Assembly: GCA_937872175.1 (NCBI GenBank)
Contig: CALMPI010000001.1
Coordinates: 1-64,000 of the forward strand
Length of the DNA stretch: 64,000 nucleotides
Reading direction: 5' to 3'
DNA from: an uncultured Flavobacteriales bacterium
GTDB taxonomy: Bacteria > Bacteroidota > Bacteroidia > Flavobacteriales_F > PHOS-HE28
The notes below the pieces were generated by a model. That model was not told the DNA's origin. It saw only the letters and a list, made by a program, of their open reading frames with translations, and did not search any database. Position 1 is the stretch's first letter; each line of letters begins with the position of its first letter. The translations under genes were made by a program, and so were the position numbers. This document shows, one piece after another, positions 26,586 to 35,207 of this stretch.

Positions 26586-27317
26586 TCAGGTGCGCAGGGC
26601 GTGGCGTCGCCGCCGTTCCTCGGGATCGAGCACATGCACCAGGCAGCCGGCCGCGATGAGGAATTGCGCCCCGGCGTACGTGACCATGATCAACACGTCG
26701 CCCATGGGCACCGGCCGTGCGAACCGGTTGCGGGCCAGCAGGCTGTCCGAGGCGATGAAGAGCAGGGCGCCGACGAAGACCATCCAGAAGCTGCGCGGAA
26801 AGGTGCGGCGGAAGCGGAAGCCCGCGGCCACCCCCATCAGCGAGATCGCGATGGCGTAGGCGGCCACCGGCAGCACCAGCGCCTCATCCAGGTATGGCAT
26901 CAGGTCGTAGGCGAAGAAGAAGCCGTAGCTCAGGAGCAGCACCATGATCAGCACGGACACCCATAACCCTTCCGCGCCGTCCACCTCCACCGCGTTGTGC
27001 AGGAAGGCCACCGCGTAGCAGATCTGCGCCATCAGGAAGGCCGCCAGCCCGATGAGGAAGTTGAACTCGTCCAGGTGCTGGAGCATCAGGGCGACGTCGC
27101 CCACGAGCGAGAAGAAGAGCCCGGCCTGCACCAGCAGGGTGAACCGGTCGCCCACGCGCCGGCTGTTGAAGAAGAACCAGCTGGACAGGACGATGAGCAG
27201 GAGCGGCTTGCACACGTATTCGAGCGTGTGCCAGCCCCGTGCCTGAGCGAAGAGCGTGCCCACCAGGGCCGCCAGGTACAGGCCTCCGTTGATCGGCAGC
27301 GACTTGCGCGGATCCAT
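26586..27317 (-). CDS. YhhN family membrane protein (lysoplasmalogenase-like)
   Basis: 243 residues, mostly hydrophobic, with about eight predicted membrane helices. The conserved family segments are YVCKPLLLIVL near the N-terminus, FFSLVGDVALML and ISLMGVAAGF in the middle, and FVGALLFIASDSLLARNRF towards the end, which hold the acidic residues of the YhhN/TMEM86 active site. Relatives hydrolyse the vinyl-ether bond of lysoplasmalogens; whether this organism has that substrate is unknown. A TATCTTGG box lies 9 nt before the start. Confidence 0.85.
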   Translation of the reverse strand: MDPRKSLPINGGLYLAALVGTLFAQARGWHTLEYVCKPLLLIVLSSWFFFNSRRVGDRFTLLVQAGLFFSLVGDVALMLQHLDEFNFLIGLAAFLMAQICYAVAFLHNAVEVDGAEGLWVSVLIMVLLLSYGFFFAYDLMPYLDEALVLPVAAYAIAISLMGVAAGFRFRRTFPRSFWMVFVGALLFIASDSLLARNRFARPVPMGDVLIMVTYAGAQFLIAAGCLVHVLDPEERRRRHALRT

Positions 27318-27326
27318 GATGGTGCG

Positions 27327-27334
27327 CCAAGATA
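27327..27334 (-). promoter_or_regulatory. -7 box (TATCTTGG) for the YhhN gene
   Basis: One mismatch to TAnnTTTG, 9 nt before the ATG at 27317. Confidence 0.5.
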
Positions 27335-27359
27335 ACGGCCCGCCGCCCGCCGTGTTCGG

Positions 27360-27896
27360 TCACCCTGCGGCCGGGGCCGTCCGGAACACCAGGGCCTCCA
27401 CCCCGCGATGCACGGTGCGCTTCTCCGGCGCCATGCCGTTGTGGCGCGCCACGGCCTGGCTCCGGTGGTTCGCCGGGTCGATGAGCGAGATCAGCGTGGG
27501 GGCCAGGTGGCGTTCCTCCGCGAACCGCCGGCAGGCCACCGCGGCCTCCGTGGCATACCCCCGGCCCCAGTGCGCCGGAAGCAGGTGATAGCCCACCTCC
27601 AGCTCCGGAACGCCGTCCACCTCCTGCGTCAACAGGCCCACCTGGCCCACAGGCTGACCACTGTCGCGCAACAGCACCGCGTTCAACCCGCTGCCATCGG
27701 TCGCGTAGCGGTCCAGCGAGCGGCGGATCATCACTTCGGCATCGGCACGGCTCCCCACGGTGAACGGCATGAAGCGGATGGCCTCGGCGCTGGCGATGTA
27801 GTCCATCCACCAGGCCACATCCTCCGCCACCAACCGCCGGAACAGCAGCCGCTCCGTGGTCAGCCCGTCGAGCGCGGGCACAGGGAGGGTGATCAT
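27360..27896 (-). CDS. GNAT family N-acetyltransferase (RimJ/RimL type)
   Basis: 178 residues from ATG 27896. It begins LTTERLLFRRLVAEDVAWWM, a typical RimJ-like start, followed by GQVGLLTQEVDGVPELEVGYHLLPAHWGRGYATEA, in which the acetyl-CoA loop (R/Q-xx-G-x-G/A) reads WGRGYATEA. ANHRSQAVARHNGM provides the C-terminal helix. The substrate is not evident. The start overlaps the stop of the upstream hydroxylase by 4 nt (ATGA), so the two are translationally coupled. Confidence 0.88.
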   Translation of the reverse strand: MITLPVPALDGLTTERLLFRRLVAEDVAWWMDYIASAEAIRFMPFTVGSRADAEVMIRRSLDRYATDGSGLNAVLLRDSGQPVGQVGLLTQEVDGVPELEVGYHLLPAHWGRGYATEAAVACRRFAEERHLAPTLISLIDPANHRSQAVARHNGMAPEKRTVHRGVEALVFRTAPAAG

Positions 27897-29104
27897 GACC
27901 GGGGCCTGTTGAACGCGATGAAGGCCAGGTGCGCCCCGCTGAGCATCGCCAGGGCGAACACCGAAGCTCCGACCCAGGGCAGGCTGACGGTGCCCGCTGC
28001 GGCCAGCCCAAGCCCGGCGAACGCGGTGATGCGCCCGGCCTCCGACAGCAGCACACGATGTCCGCCTTCCATCATCAGCCCCATGTTCATCACCCACCAG
28101 ATGATCAGCAGGGCCAGGCCGCCTTGCAGCCACGTGGCCAGGTGCTGCTGTTGGAACAGGAACAAGGAGGTGACGGCCAGCAGCACGGTGAACTGCAGGC
28201 CGGTGTACAGCCGCGTGGCGCGGTCCACCGATGTGTCGAACTTGCGGTAGGTCGTACGTTCCTTCTCCTGCGGGCCTTGGAAACCGCCGAGCTCCGCAGG
28301 GCGCCAGCCCGGGGGCTTCAGGAACACGCGCACTTTGTCGCTCCATCGCGAGCAGCGCCGGGCCAGGTCGATGAGGTCGCCCCAGTAGTGGAAGTTGGCC
28401 TTCACCGGGTCCCAGCTGGCGAGCGGCATGGTGATGCCGTAGACCGGTTCCTCCTCCTCGCGCTGGTAGGTGCCGAACAGCCGGTCCCACACGATGAGGG
28501 TTCCGGCATGGTTGCGGTCGATGTACTTGGGGTCGCTGCCGTGGTGGACGCGATGGTGGCTGGGCGTGTTGAAGAGCAGTTCCAAGGGCCCCATGCGGCC
28601 GATGGCCTTGGTGTGGATCCAGAACTGGTACAGCGTGTTGAAGGCGCCCACCGTGACGATGAGGACCGGGTGGATGCCGAGCACCGCCATGGGCAGGTAG
28701 AACCACCAGCTGAACAGGCCCTGCCACCAGCTCTGGCGCAGCGCCACGCTCAGGTTGTACTCCTCGCTCTGATGGTGCACGATGTGCGCGGCCCACAGGA
28801 AGTTCACCTCGTGGCTCAGCCGGTGGAACCAGTAGTAGAGCAGGTCCACCAGCAGAAAGGCCGCCACCCAGGTAAGCGCGCTCTGCGGCAGGGTGAACAC
28901 GCGCCAGTGGTCGTAGGCCCACAGGTAGATGGCGAAGATGAGCGACTTCGTGAAGGCTCCGACCACCTGCGAGCCGATGCCGCAGCCCAGGTTGGCGACG
29001 AAGTCGTTCAGCCGGTACACGCTCCGGCCGCTCCACGCGCTCCAGGCCAGCTCGATGCCCATGAGCAGGAAGAACAGCGGGATGGACAGGACGATGTACT
29101 CCAT
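27893..29104 (-). CDS. Sterol desaturase/fatty acid hydroxylase family membrane protein
   Basis: 403 residues from ATG 29104. Four N-terminal membrane helices carry the di-iron histidine boxes HRLSHEVNFLWAAHIVHHQ and HRVHHGSDPKYIDRNHAG. A middle soluble part follows (DKVRVFLKPPGW), then a C-terminal block of several extra helices. The layout resembles alkylglycerol monooxygenase-type members of the superfamily, which hydroxylate lipids. The substrate is unknown. It may act on ether lipids like the neighbouring YhhN protein, but that is inference from proximity. A TAGCTTTG box lies 11 nt before the start. Confidence 0.87.
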   Translation of the reverse strand: MEYIVLSIPLFFLLMGIELAWSAWSGRSVYRLNDFVANLGCGIGSQVVGAFTKSLIFAIYLWAYDHWRVFTLPQSALTWVAAFLLVDLLYYWFHRLSHEVNFLWAAHIVHHQSEEYNLSVALRQSWWQGLFSWWFYLPMAVLGIHPVLIVTVGAFNTLYQFWIHTKAIGRMGPLELLFNTPSHHRVHHGSDPKYIDRNHAGTLIVWDRLFGTYQREEEEPVYGITMPLASWDPVKANFHYWGDLIDLARRCSRWSDKVRVFLKPPGWRPAELGGFQGPQEKERTTYRKFDTSVDRATRLYTGLQFTVLLAVTSLFLFQQQHLATWLQGGLALLIIWWVMNMGLMMEGGHRVLLSEAGRITAFAGLGLAAAGTVSLPWVGASVFALAMLSGAHLAFIAFNRPRS

Positions 29105-29115
29105 GACCGTTCGCC

Positions 29116-29123
29116 CAAAGCTA
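29116..29123 (-). promoter_or_regulatory. -7 box (TAGCTTTG) for the hydroxylase/GNAT pair
   Basis: Perfect TAnnTTTG match, 11 nt before the ATG at 29104. The same octamer at about the same distance precedes the polyphosphate polymerase gene. Confidence 0.65.
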
Positions 29124-29195
29124 GGCCGGTGGTGGGCCTCACGGCCGTGGGTGCCCGGCCGGCCGCCAGTGCCCATGCGTAGAGGAGCCGCTTGG

Positions 29196-29203
29196 TATCT
29201 TCG
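29196..29203 (+). promoter_or_regulatory. -7 box (TATCTTCG) for pheT
   Basis: One mismatch to TAnnTTTG, 20 nt before the pheT ATG. Confidence 0.5.
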
Positions 29204-29223
29204 CCGCCCTTCATCCGCACGTC

Positions 29224-31653
29224 ATGCGCATCTCCTGGGACTGGCTCCGTGACCTGATCGACACCGATCTGGACGTGACCGCCGCCGCCGACCTGCTCAC
29301 CAGCACCGGCCTGGAGGTGGAGCGCGTGGACGTGGTGGAGGCCGTGCCGGGCATGCTCGAGGGCGTGGTGGTGGGGCATGTGATGGAGTGCGCGAAGCAC
29401 CCGGATGCGGACCGCCTCAGCGTCACCCGCGTCGATGTGGGCCAGGGCGGGCCGCTGCAGATCGTCTGCGGGGCGCCCAACGTGGCCGCCGGTCAGAAGG
29501 TGTTGGTGGCCCTGGTGGGCAGCACGCTCCACCTGCGCGACGGCAGCACCATCACCATCAAGAAGAGCAAGATCCGCGGGGTGGAGAGCCACGGCATGAT
29601 CTGCGCGGAGGATGAGCTCGGGCTGGGCGGGGGCCACGACGGCATCCTGGTGCTCGGCGCGGAGGCCGTGCCCGGGACCCCGGCCGCACAGCAGCTCGGC
29701 CTTCGTCGGGATGCCGTGCTGGAGATCGGCCTCACCCCCAACCGCGCTGATGCCATGAGCCATCTCGGCGTGGCGCGCGACCTCGCCGCCGCGGTGACCC
29801 ATCGAACCGGCCGCCGCACCGCGCTCCGCATGCCCGATGCATCCGCCTTCAGGGACGGCGCGGGTGATGGGGCCGTCACCGTGGAGGTGCGCGATCCGCA
29901 TGCCTGCCCGCGCTATGCCGGGGTCACCCTCACGGGCGTTCGCGTGGGGCCTTCGCCCGACCGGCTCGCCGAGCGCCTCAAGGCCATCGGCCTTCGACCC
30001 ATCAACAACGTGGTGGACATCACCAACTACGTGCAGCATGAGCTGGGCCAACCCCTGCACGCGTTCGATGCCGACCGCATCCGCGACCGGCAGGTGATCG
30101 TGGGGCCGCTCCCGGACGGCACACCGTTCACCACCTTGGACGGTACCGAACGGAAGCTCCATGCCGAGGACCTGATGATCGCGGACGCCGACGGTGGCCT
30201 GTGCATCGCCGGGGTCTTCGGCGGCCTTCATAGCGGGGTCACCGAGGCCACCACCACCGTCTTCCTGGAGAGCGCCTGCTTCGATGCGGTGAGCGTGCGC
30301 CGCACGGCCCGCCGCCATGGCCTGCGCACCGACGCCTCCTTCCGCTTCGAGCGGGGTGTGGACCCGCAGATCACCGTGGTGGCCTTGCAGCGTGCGGCGC
30401 TGCTGCTGATGGAGCACTGTGATGCGCGTCCCGTGGGTCCACTGATCGACCTGTATCCACACCCGAAGCCCTGGCGCCAGGTGCGCTTGCATCCCGCAGC
30501 GGTGCGCGACCTGGCCGGGATCGCGTTGAGCGCGGAGGAGCTCGAGGCCCTGCTCGCGCTGCTGGATTGCCGCATCATCGAACGCTCGGAACGGAGCCTG
30601 CTCGTGGAGGTGCCGCCCTACCGCGTGGACGTGCATCGCGAAGCGGACCTGGTGGAGGAGGTGCTGCGCACCCATGGGTTCGATCGCGTGCCGATCCCCG
30701 AGCGGCTGTCCGTGCCGCCCGCCGCACTGCACGGTCATCGTGCGGAGGAGCCCGCCCAGGCCGTGGTGGACCATCTGGCCGCCCGCGGCTTCCGCGAGGT
30801 GATGACCCCGTCCCTGGTGAACGGTGCGATGCTGGAGCGGCTCGGCGCGGCCGGTGCCGACGAGCTCATCCGCCTCCTGAACCCCCTCAGCGCCGAACTG
30901 GACACGATGCGTCCCTCGATGCTGCCCGGGCTGCTCGGCGCTGCGGCCCACAACATCGCACGTCAGCAGCGCGACCTGCGGCTCTTCGAGCAGGGACGCG
31001 TCTATCACCGCGCCGGCGAGCGTCGTACGGAACCCGCGCGCATCGGGCTGCTGATCACCGGTAGGGACGTGCGGGAACGCTGGCGGCAACGCCCTCGCGC
31101 CGTGGAGCTGGCCGACCTGAAGGCCGAACTGGAACTGCTCGTGGAACGCGCGCATCCCACCGTCCGCCTCCAGGTGAAGCCCCTCGAGCATCCCTTGCTT
31201 CAGGATGCGTTCGCCCTTGCCGGCCCCAGCGGGCAGTTGGCCGTCGCCGGCACCGTGCGCCCGGAGGTCGCCAAGGCCCATGACGTGGACCAGGCCGTGC
31301 TCTTCGCCGAACTGTACGATGCCCTGTGGACCCTCCCTGCTTCGCCGGTGCAGTTCGCCGAGGTCCCGCGCTTCCCGGCCGTCCGCCGCGACCTGAGCCT
31401 GGTGCTGGACCGCACCACCACCTTCGAGGACCTTCGCCGTGCGGCCCATCAGGCCGAACGCAAGCTCTTGCGCGACGTGGACCTCTTCGATGTGTACGAA
31501 GGGGACAAGCTGCCCGCGGGCGCCAAGAGCTACGCGGTCCGGTTCACGCTACTGGACTTGGAGCGCACGCTCACCGATGAGCAGGTGGACAAGGCGATGA
31601 AGCGCATCCGTGAGGCCCTGGAGCGGGAGGCCGGGGCGAAGGTGCGCGGGTGA
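29224..31653 (+). CDS. pheT: Phenylalanine--tRNA ligase subunit beta
   Basis: 809 residues, the normal length for the bacterial beta subunit. Domain order is visible: N-terminal MRISWDWLRDLIDTDLD, the tRNA-binding EMAP-like domain (GVVVGHVMECAKHPDADRLSVTRVDVG), the B3/B4 editing domain (EIGLTPNRADAMSHLGVARDLAA; FRFERGVDP), B5, the catalytic-like module, and the C-terminal anticodon-binding FDX-ACB domain (RFPAVRRDLSLVLD; VRFTLLDLERTLTDEQV). It charges tRNA-Phe together with PheS, which is not in the window. Confidence 0.96.
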   Translation: MRISWDWLRDLIDTDLDVTAAADLLTSTGLEVERVDVVEAVPGMLEGVVVGHVMECAKHPDADRLSVTRVDVGQGGPLQIVCGAPNVAAGQKVLVALVGSTLHLRDGSTITIKKSKIRGVESHGMICAEDELGLGGGHDGILVLGAEAVPGTPAAQQLGLRRDAVLEIGLTPNRADAMSHLGVARDLAAAVTHRTGRRTALRMPDASAFRDGAGDGAVTVEVRDPHACPRYAGVTLTGVRVGPSPDRLAERLKAIGLRPINNVVDITNYVQHELGQPLHAFDADRIRDRQVIVGPLPDGTPFTTLDGTERKLHAEDLMIADADGGLCIAGVFGGLHSGVTEATTTVFLESACFDAVSVRRTARRHGLRTDASFRFERGVDPQITVVALQRAALLLMEHCDARPVGPLIDLYPHPKPWRQVRLHPAAVRDLAGIALSAEELEALLALLDCRIIERSERSLLVEVPPYRVDVHREADLVEEVLRTHGFDRVPIPERLSVPPAALHGHRAEEPAQAVVDHLAARGFREVMTPSLVNGAMLERLGAAGADELIRLLNPLSAELDTMRPSMLPGLLGAAAHNIARQQRDLRLFEQGRVYHRAGERRTEPARIGLLITGRDVRERWRQRPRAVELADLKAELELLVERAHPTVRLQVKPLEHPLLQDAFALAGPSGQLAVAGTVRPEVAKAHDVDQAVLFAELYDALWTLPASPVQFAEVPRFPAVRRDLSLVLDRTTTFEDLRRAAHQAERKLLRDVDLFDVYEGDKLPAGAKSYAVRFTLLDLERTLTDEQVDKAMKRIREALEREAGAKVRG

Positions 31654-31669
31654 AGCGACCGCTGCGCGC

Positions 31670-31677
31670 TACTTTCG
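31670..31677 (+). promoter_or_regulatory. -7 box (TACTTTCG) 3 nt before a start codon
   Basis: One mismatch to TAnnTTTG. Only GAC separates it from the ATG at 31681, so the transcript would begin at or next to the start codon. Confidence 0.55.
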
Positions 31678-31680
31678 GAC

Positions 31681-32874
31681 ATGCGCTTTCCCATCATCGC
31701 CGTGGTCCTGCTGACGGCGGCAACGACCTTCGCACAACCGATCACCTCCGTGGCCGACGGGGATTGGAACGATCCGGCCACCTGGGATTGCGCGTGCGTG
31801 CCCGATGGCATCGTCAGCGTCACCGTCGCACACATGGTGACCGTGACCCAGCCCGATTCGCTGCTCGACGGCGACCTGTACATCCAGAGCGATGGCCAGC
31901 TGTTGGGCACCTCGCTCGTGGTCGGTGGCATCTTCTTCAATTTCGGCCAGGTCACCCTCCAGGCGCTGGAGATCAAGCCGGGCATCCTGCAACCGGACGC
32001 CGTGAACTTCGGGACCCTGGCCGCCATCCGTCTTGGCCTCCAGCGGGAGGCGTTCACCAACCTCGGTGCCATCACCGCCGACTCGCTCCGCACCGATGTC
32101 GCGTGGGAGAACGCGCCGGTGGGGTCCGTGTCCGCCGGCTGGATCGCCGGCCAGGGGCAACTGGATAACCGGGGGTCGGTGACCGGCTCGGGCGAGTTCG
32201 CCGCGCGCTTCCGCAACGACAGCACCATCACCTGGAGCGGTCTTTTCCGAACGCCGTACACAAGCTCCAACCTGGGGAGCCTCGCCGTGGTGGGCGAGCT
32301 GCGCATCGAGTCCCTGTTGCTGGACAGCGGGCTCATCCTCGTGGAAGGGGATGTGCAGCTCGACGGTGACCTGTGGATGGCGGATGACAGTGCCTACCTC
32401 TCCATCGCGGGCGATCTGCGCATCAACGGCCTGCTGCGCGGTGCCGGTGCCGTGTGCGTCACCGATTCCACGGTGAACACCGGTATGATCACGGACAGCG
32501 TGGACGTGTGCGACAAGAGCCCGACCACCACGGCCCCTCCGTTCCTGGACGTGGACCAGGGCGTGGTGGGCCCGGATGTGCGGTGGTGCACCGATCCGCG
32601 CTGCCAGCCCGTGGGCATCGATGGGCCCGATGCGCTCCGCACCTGGTCCGTGTGGCCCGTTCCCAGCAGAGACGTGCTGTGGACCGGACCGGTGCCCCGG
32701 GCGGTGCGGCAGGTGGAGCTGATCGATGCCACCGGCCGGCGCATCCGCATCCACGCCACGCGCAGCGGCGACGGGCTGCAGCTCGACCTCTCGGCGCTGT
32801 CGCCGGGTCCTTATCTGCTGCGCGCGGTGGGTGAGCCGGGGCTCCCGGCCGCACGGGTGTTGCTCGCTCGCTGA
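31681..32874 (+). CDS. Secreted protein with T9SS-type C-terminal sorting domain (paralogue A)
   Basis: 397 residues. A signal peptide (IIAVVLLTAATTFAQ) is followed by DGDWNDPATWDCACVPDG, a motif at the front of many Bacteroidota surface proteins, then a long run of beta-strand-forming repeats suggesting a beta-helix. A short Cys-containing region (RWCTDPRCQP) precedes a C-terminal sorting domain with WPVPSRDVLWTG, VELIDATGRRI and LSPGPYLLRAVG. It is therefore probably exported through the T9SS and processed by PorU. It is a paralogue of the gene at 38295, sharing the same start motif and domain order. Function is unknown. Confidence 0.82.
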   Translation: MRFPIIAVVLLTAATTFAQPITSVADGDWNDPATWDCACVPDGIVSVTVAHMVTVTQPDSLLDGDLYIQSDGQLLGTSLVVGGIFFNFGQVTLQALEIKPGILQPDAVNFGTLAAIRLGLQREAFTNLGAITADSLRTDVAWENAPVGSVSAGWIAGQGQLDNRGSVTGSGEFAARFRNDSTITWSGLFRTPYTSSNLGSLAVVGELRIESLLLDSGLILVEGDVQLDGDLWMADDSAYLSIAGDLRINGLLRGAGAVCVTDSTVNTGMITDSVDVCDKSPTTTAPPFLDVDQGVVGPDVRWCTDPRCQPVGIDGPDALRTWSVWPVPSRDVLWTGPVPRAVRQVELIDATGRRIRIHATRSGDGLQLDLSALSPGPYLLRAVGEPGLPAARVLLAR

Positions 32875-32877
32875 GCC

Positions 32878-34590
32878 TCAGCGCAGCCGGTGCGTCAGGC
32901 TCAGCATCGCGCCCATGGCCATGGTGCTACGCTTCAGACCGCCCTCGAGCCCGTTCCCGAACTGCCCGCGCAGCACAGGCTCCAGACCGACCGACCACGC
33001 GCTGTTCCAGCGGTAGCGGATGGTGGCCCGGGCCGTGTATCCGAAGACGAGGCTTCGAAACTGCATGTCGTTGAGGTCGATGTATCCGTCCAGGGCCGGA
33101 TCGGGCAGCACCCCGCGACGTGCGGTCAGCACGCCCAGGGTCGGCCCGCCGCGCAGCCCGAACATCCAGCGCCCCTGCGTGAGGTGCGCGTCCAGCAGCA
33201 GCGGCACTTCCAGATAGCTCACCCGGTTCACCTGCTCACGCGCCGCGCGCAGCACAATGACGGTCGTGGTGGTGTCATAGCCCACGCCGAACACGTTGAT
33301 CGTGGTGTCCACACTGATGATCGTGTGGAAGAGCTGCCCGTTGACCGAGAAGGTGTCCGTGCCCAGGGTCACCGTGGTGTCCACCGGCGTCAGGAAGTAG
33401 AAGCGCTCCACCTCCTGTTCCGCGAGGCTGATCTCCGGCGCCACCAGGCGCTCGGCGTACGTGCTGTAGTGGATCCCGGTGCCGATGCCCACGTTGCGGC
33501 CCATGTGCATCACCTCCGCACCGGCGCTCCAGCCCAGGCCGTTCCTCACATCCGCTTCCCACAGGTCGCGCTGCGCTCCGTTGTAACGCGCACGCCCCCA
33601 AAGGAGACCACCCATCGCGCTCAGCTCCCAGGGCGAGTCCGGTTTCACGAGCGGGAGGGGCACGGTGGCGGTGTCGCCGCTGGCCACGGCGGTGCTGTCA
33701 AGGGCCATGGTCCGGGTGGATGAGGCTGCAGCGCTGTCGGCCGGCTGCGTGCCCGCCAGGTCCTGCGGCACCTCTCCCGGCACCTGCGCTTCGTTCGCCA
33801 CGGCGGTTCCCTCTACGTCGTTCAGCGATGACGGGGCTTCCTCTTCCTTCATGGTGGAGGGTGGCGGCGCTGCCGCACTGGTCCCCTGTGGGGTCAGCGG
33901 TTCGCCGGCCGCGCTGCCGGGCCGACCGTCGTCGATGGACCAGGGCTCCTCGTTCGCCGCGCGTTGTGTTCCGCTTCCTGCCGTGGACGGGGAAGGATGA
34001 GCGTCGCTCCCGGGGTCGTCCGCATCGGCCCGCATCGGCCTGTCAGCGGCGGATCCCGCGGACCGGGAAGGTTCATCGCGCGCGATGACCGGGTCGGCGG
34101 TCGTGCCTTCAGCCTGGTCGTGTGCCAGGGTCGCCGCACCGGTTCCGCTCACCTGCGCTGCAGGTTGAGGTGCTGACCCGGAACGTCCGGTGGTGCCGTG
34201 TGCGGTGGTGATCGCCGGTGCCGGAGCGGTGGTCGGGGTGGTGGCGGCGGACGGTGTGGCCGTGCCCTTGGTCGCAGGGGGGGGAACGACATCATGGCTG
34301 CTGGCAGGGGTGTGGGTGGCGTGCGGCCGCTCATCCGCTCCGGCCACCTGTGCAGCGCTTCCGGCGCGGTGGTCGGCGGGCTCCTCGCCGGTGTAGGCCA
34401 GGTAGGCGATGCCCGAGCCCGCGATGAGCAGCGCGGCAGCAGCGAAGGGCCAGAAACGTTGGCGCCGACGGCGCGCGCGTTCGGCCAGCATGAGCTGCTC
34501 CGCGGCCTGCCAGTCCGCTTCCGCGAAGGGGAAGGTGCGCTCCTCCAACTTGCGGCGCACCAGGTCATCGAATCGTTCTTGCTCGCTCAT
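32878..34590 (-). CDS. Trans-envelope protein: cytoplasmic N-terminus, TM helix, long linker, outer-membrane beta-barrel domain; ECF sigma partner
   Basis: 570 residues from ATG 34590. Residues 1-46 are a charged cytoplasmic segment (ERFDDLVRRKLEERTFPF and ADWQAAEQLM) ending in an Arg cluster. One membrane helix spans about 47-66. Residues 67 to about 319 are a low-complexity Ala/Thr/Pro/Ser/Asp linker. The last 250 residues read as an outer-membrane beta-barrel of the PorT/OmpA-like kind (SPWELSAMGGLLWGRARYNG, GTGIHYSTYAERL, SYLEVPLLLDAHL, FGLRGGPTLGVL). The start overlaps the sigma-factor stop by 4 nt. The N-terminal part is likely to bind the sigma factor; this is inferred from coupling and position. 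Confidence 0.8.
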   Translation of the reverse strand: MSEQERFDDLVRRKLEERTFPFAEADWQAAEQLMLAERARRRRQRFWPFAAAALLIAGSGIAYLAYTGEEPADHRAGSAAQVAGADERPHATHTPASSHDVVPPPATKGTATPSAATTPTTAPAPAITTAHGTTGRSGSAPQPAAQVSGTGAATLAHDQAEGTTADPVIARDEPSRSAGSAADRPMRADADDPGSDAHPSPSTAGSGTQRAANEEPWSIDDGRPGSAAGEPLTPQGTSAAAPPPSTMKEEEAPSSLNDVEGTAVANEAQVPGEVPQDLAGTQPADSAAASSTRTMALDSTAVASGDTATVPLPLVKPDSPWELSAMGGLLWGRARYNGAQRDLWEADVRNGLGWSAGAEVMHMGRNVGIGTGIHYSTYAERLVAPEISLAEQEVERFYFLTPVDTTVTLGTDTFSVNGQLFHTIISVDTTINVFGVGYDTTTTVIVLRAAREQVNRVSYLEVPLLLDAHLTQGRWMFGLRGGPTLGVLTARRGVLPDPALDGYIDLNDMQFRSLVFGYTARATIRYRWNSAWSVGLEPVLRGQFGNGLEGGLKRSTMAMGAMLSLTHRLR

Positions 34591-35150
34591 CGGGAAGGGG
34601 TTCGTGCACGGTCGACCGCCAGGGCCCGCGACAGGGCCTGTTGCAGGATGCTCCGTGCGTTGGACACATGCCACTTGCTGGTGCCTTCGCTGATGCCCAG
34701 CATGCCGGCGATCTCCGCGTGCGGAAAACCGTCGATCGCGAAGAGGTTGAAGACCTGGCGCGACATCGCCGGGACCTGCTCCAGCATGCGTTCCAACTCC
34801 TGGACCTCCATGTGGCCCAGGTAGCTGTTCACCTCGGCGAGGTCCACGCGCTCGGGCGGCGCCTCCAGCGTCTCGTGGGCCTTGCGTTGTTTCTGGCGGC
34901 GGTGGTCGTCGATCACGGTGTTGATCATGATGCGGCGCGACCAGAGCTCGAAGGGGACCTCCGGACGCCGGTCGGCCAGGTGGGTGAGGATCTTCAGGAA
35001 GCCTTGGTTCATCCGGGCCACCGCGTCCTGCCGGTTGCGCTCATAGCGGGTGCAGATGCCCATCAGCAAGGGATGCAGCAGCCGGTACAGCTCGTACTGC
35101 GCCTTGGGCTCCTCGCGGAGGCATCGTGCTATCAACTGCTCGCTCACCAT
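34587..35150 (-). CDS. RNA polymerase ECF-type sigma factor
   Basis: 187 residues. Region 2 is seen as LYRLLHPLLMGICTRYERNRQDAVARMNQGFLKIL and FELWSRRIMINTVIDDHRRQ; region 4 as MLEQVPAMSRQVFNLFAIDGFPHAEIAGMLGISEGTSKWHVSNARSIL with a helix-turn-helix. No region 3, so extracytoplasmic-function type. It lies 57 nt downstream of a secreted PKD protein gene and is coupled by ATGA to the trans-envelope protein, its probable regulator. Target promoters cannot be determined from the window. Confidence 0.92.
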   Translation of the reverse strand: MVSEQLIARCLREEPKAQYELYRLLHPLLMGICTRYERNRQDAVARMNQGFLKILTHLADRRPEVPFELWSRRIMINTVIDDHRRQKQRKAHETLEAPPERVDLAEVNSYLGHMEVQELERMLEQVPAMSRQVFNLFAIDGFPHAEIAGMLGISEGTSKWHVSNARSILQQALSRALAVDRARTPSR

Positions 35151-35207
35151 GCGGGATGCGGCGTCGGGCGGCCGGGCAGGGTCACCCGGTCGCCGGCCTT
35201 CCTCCGA

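Noticed and set aside
29008-31449. 813-codon minus-strand frame opposite pheT
   Set aside because: Same shadow effect. pheT is full length with all its motifs.
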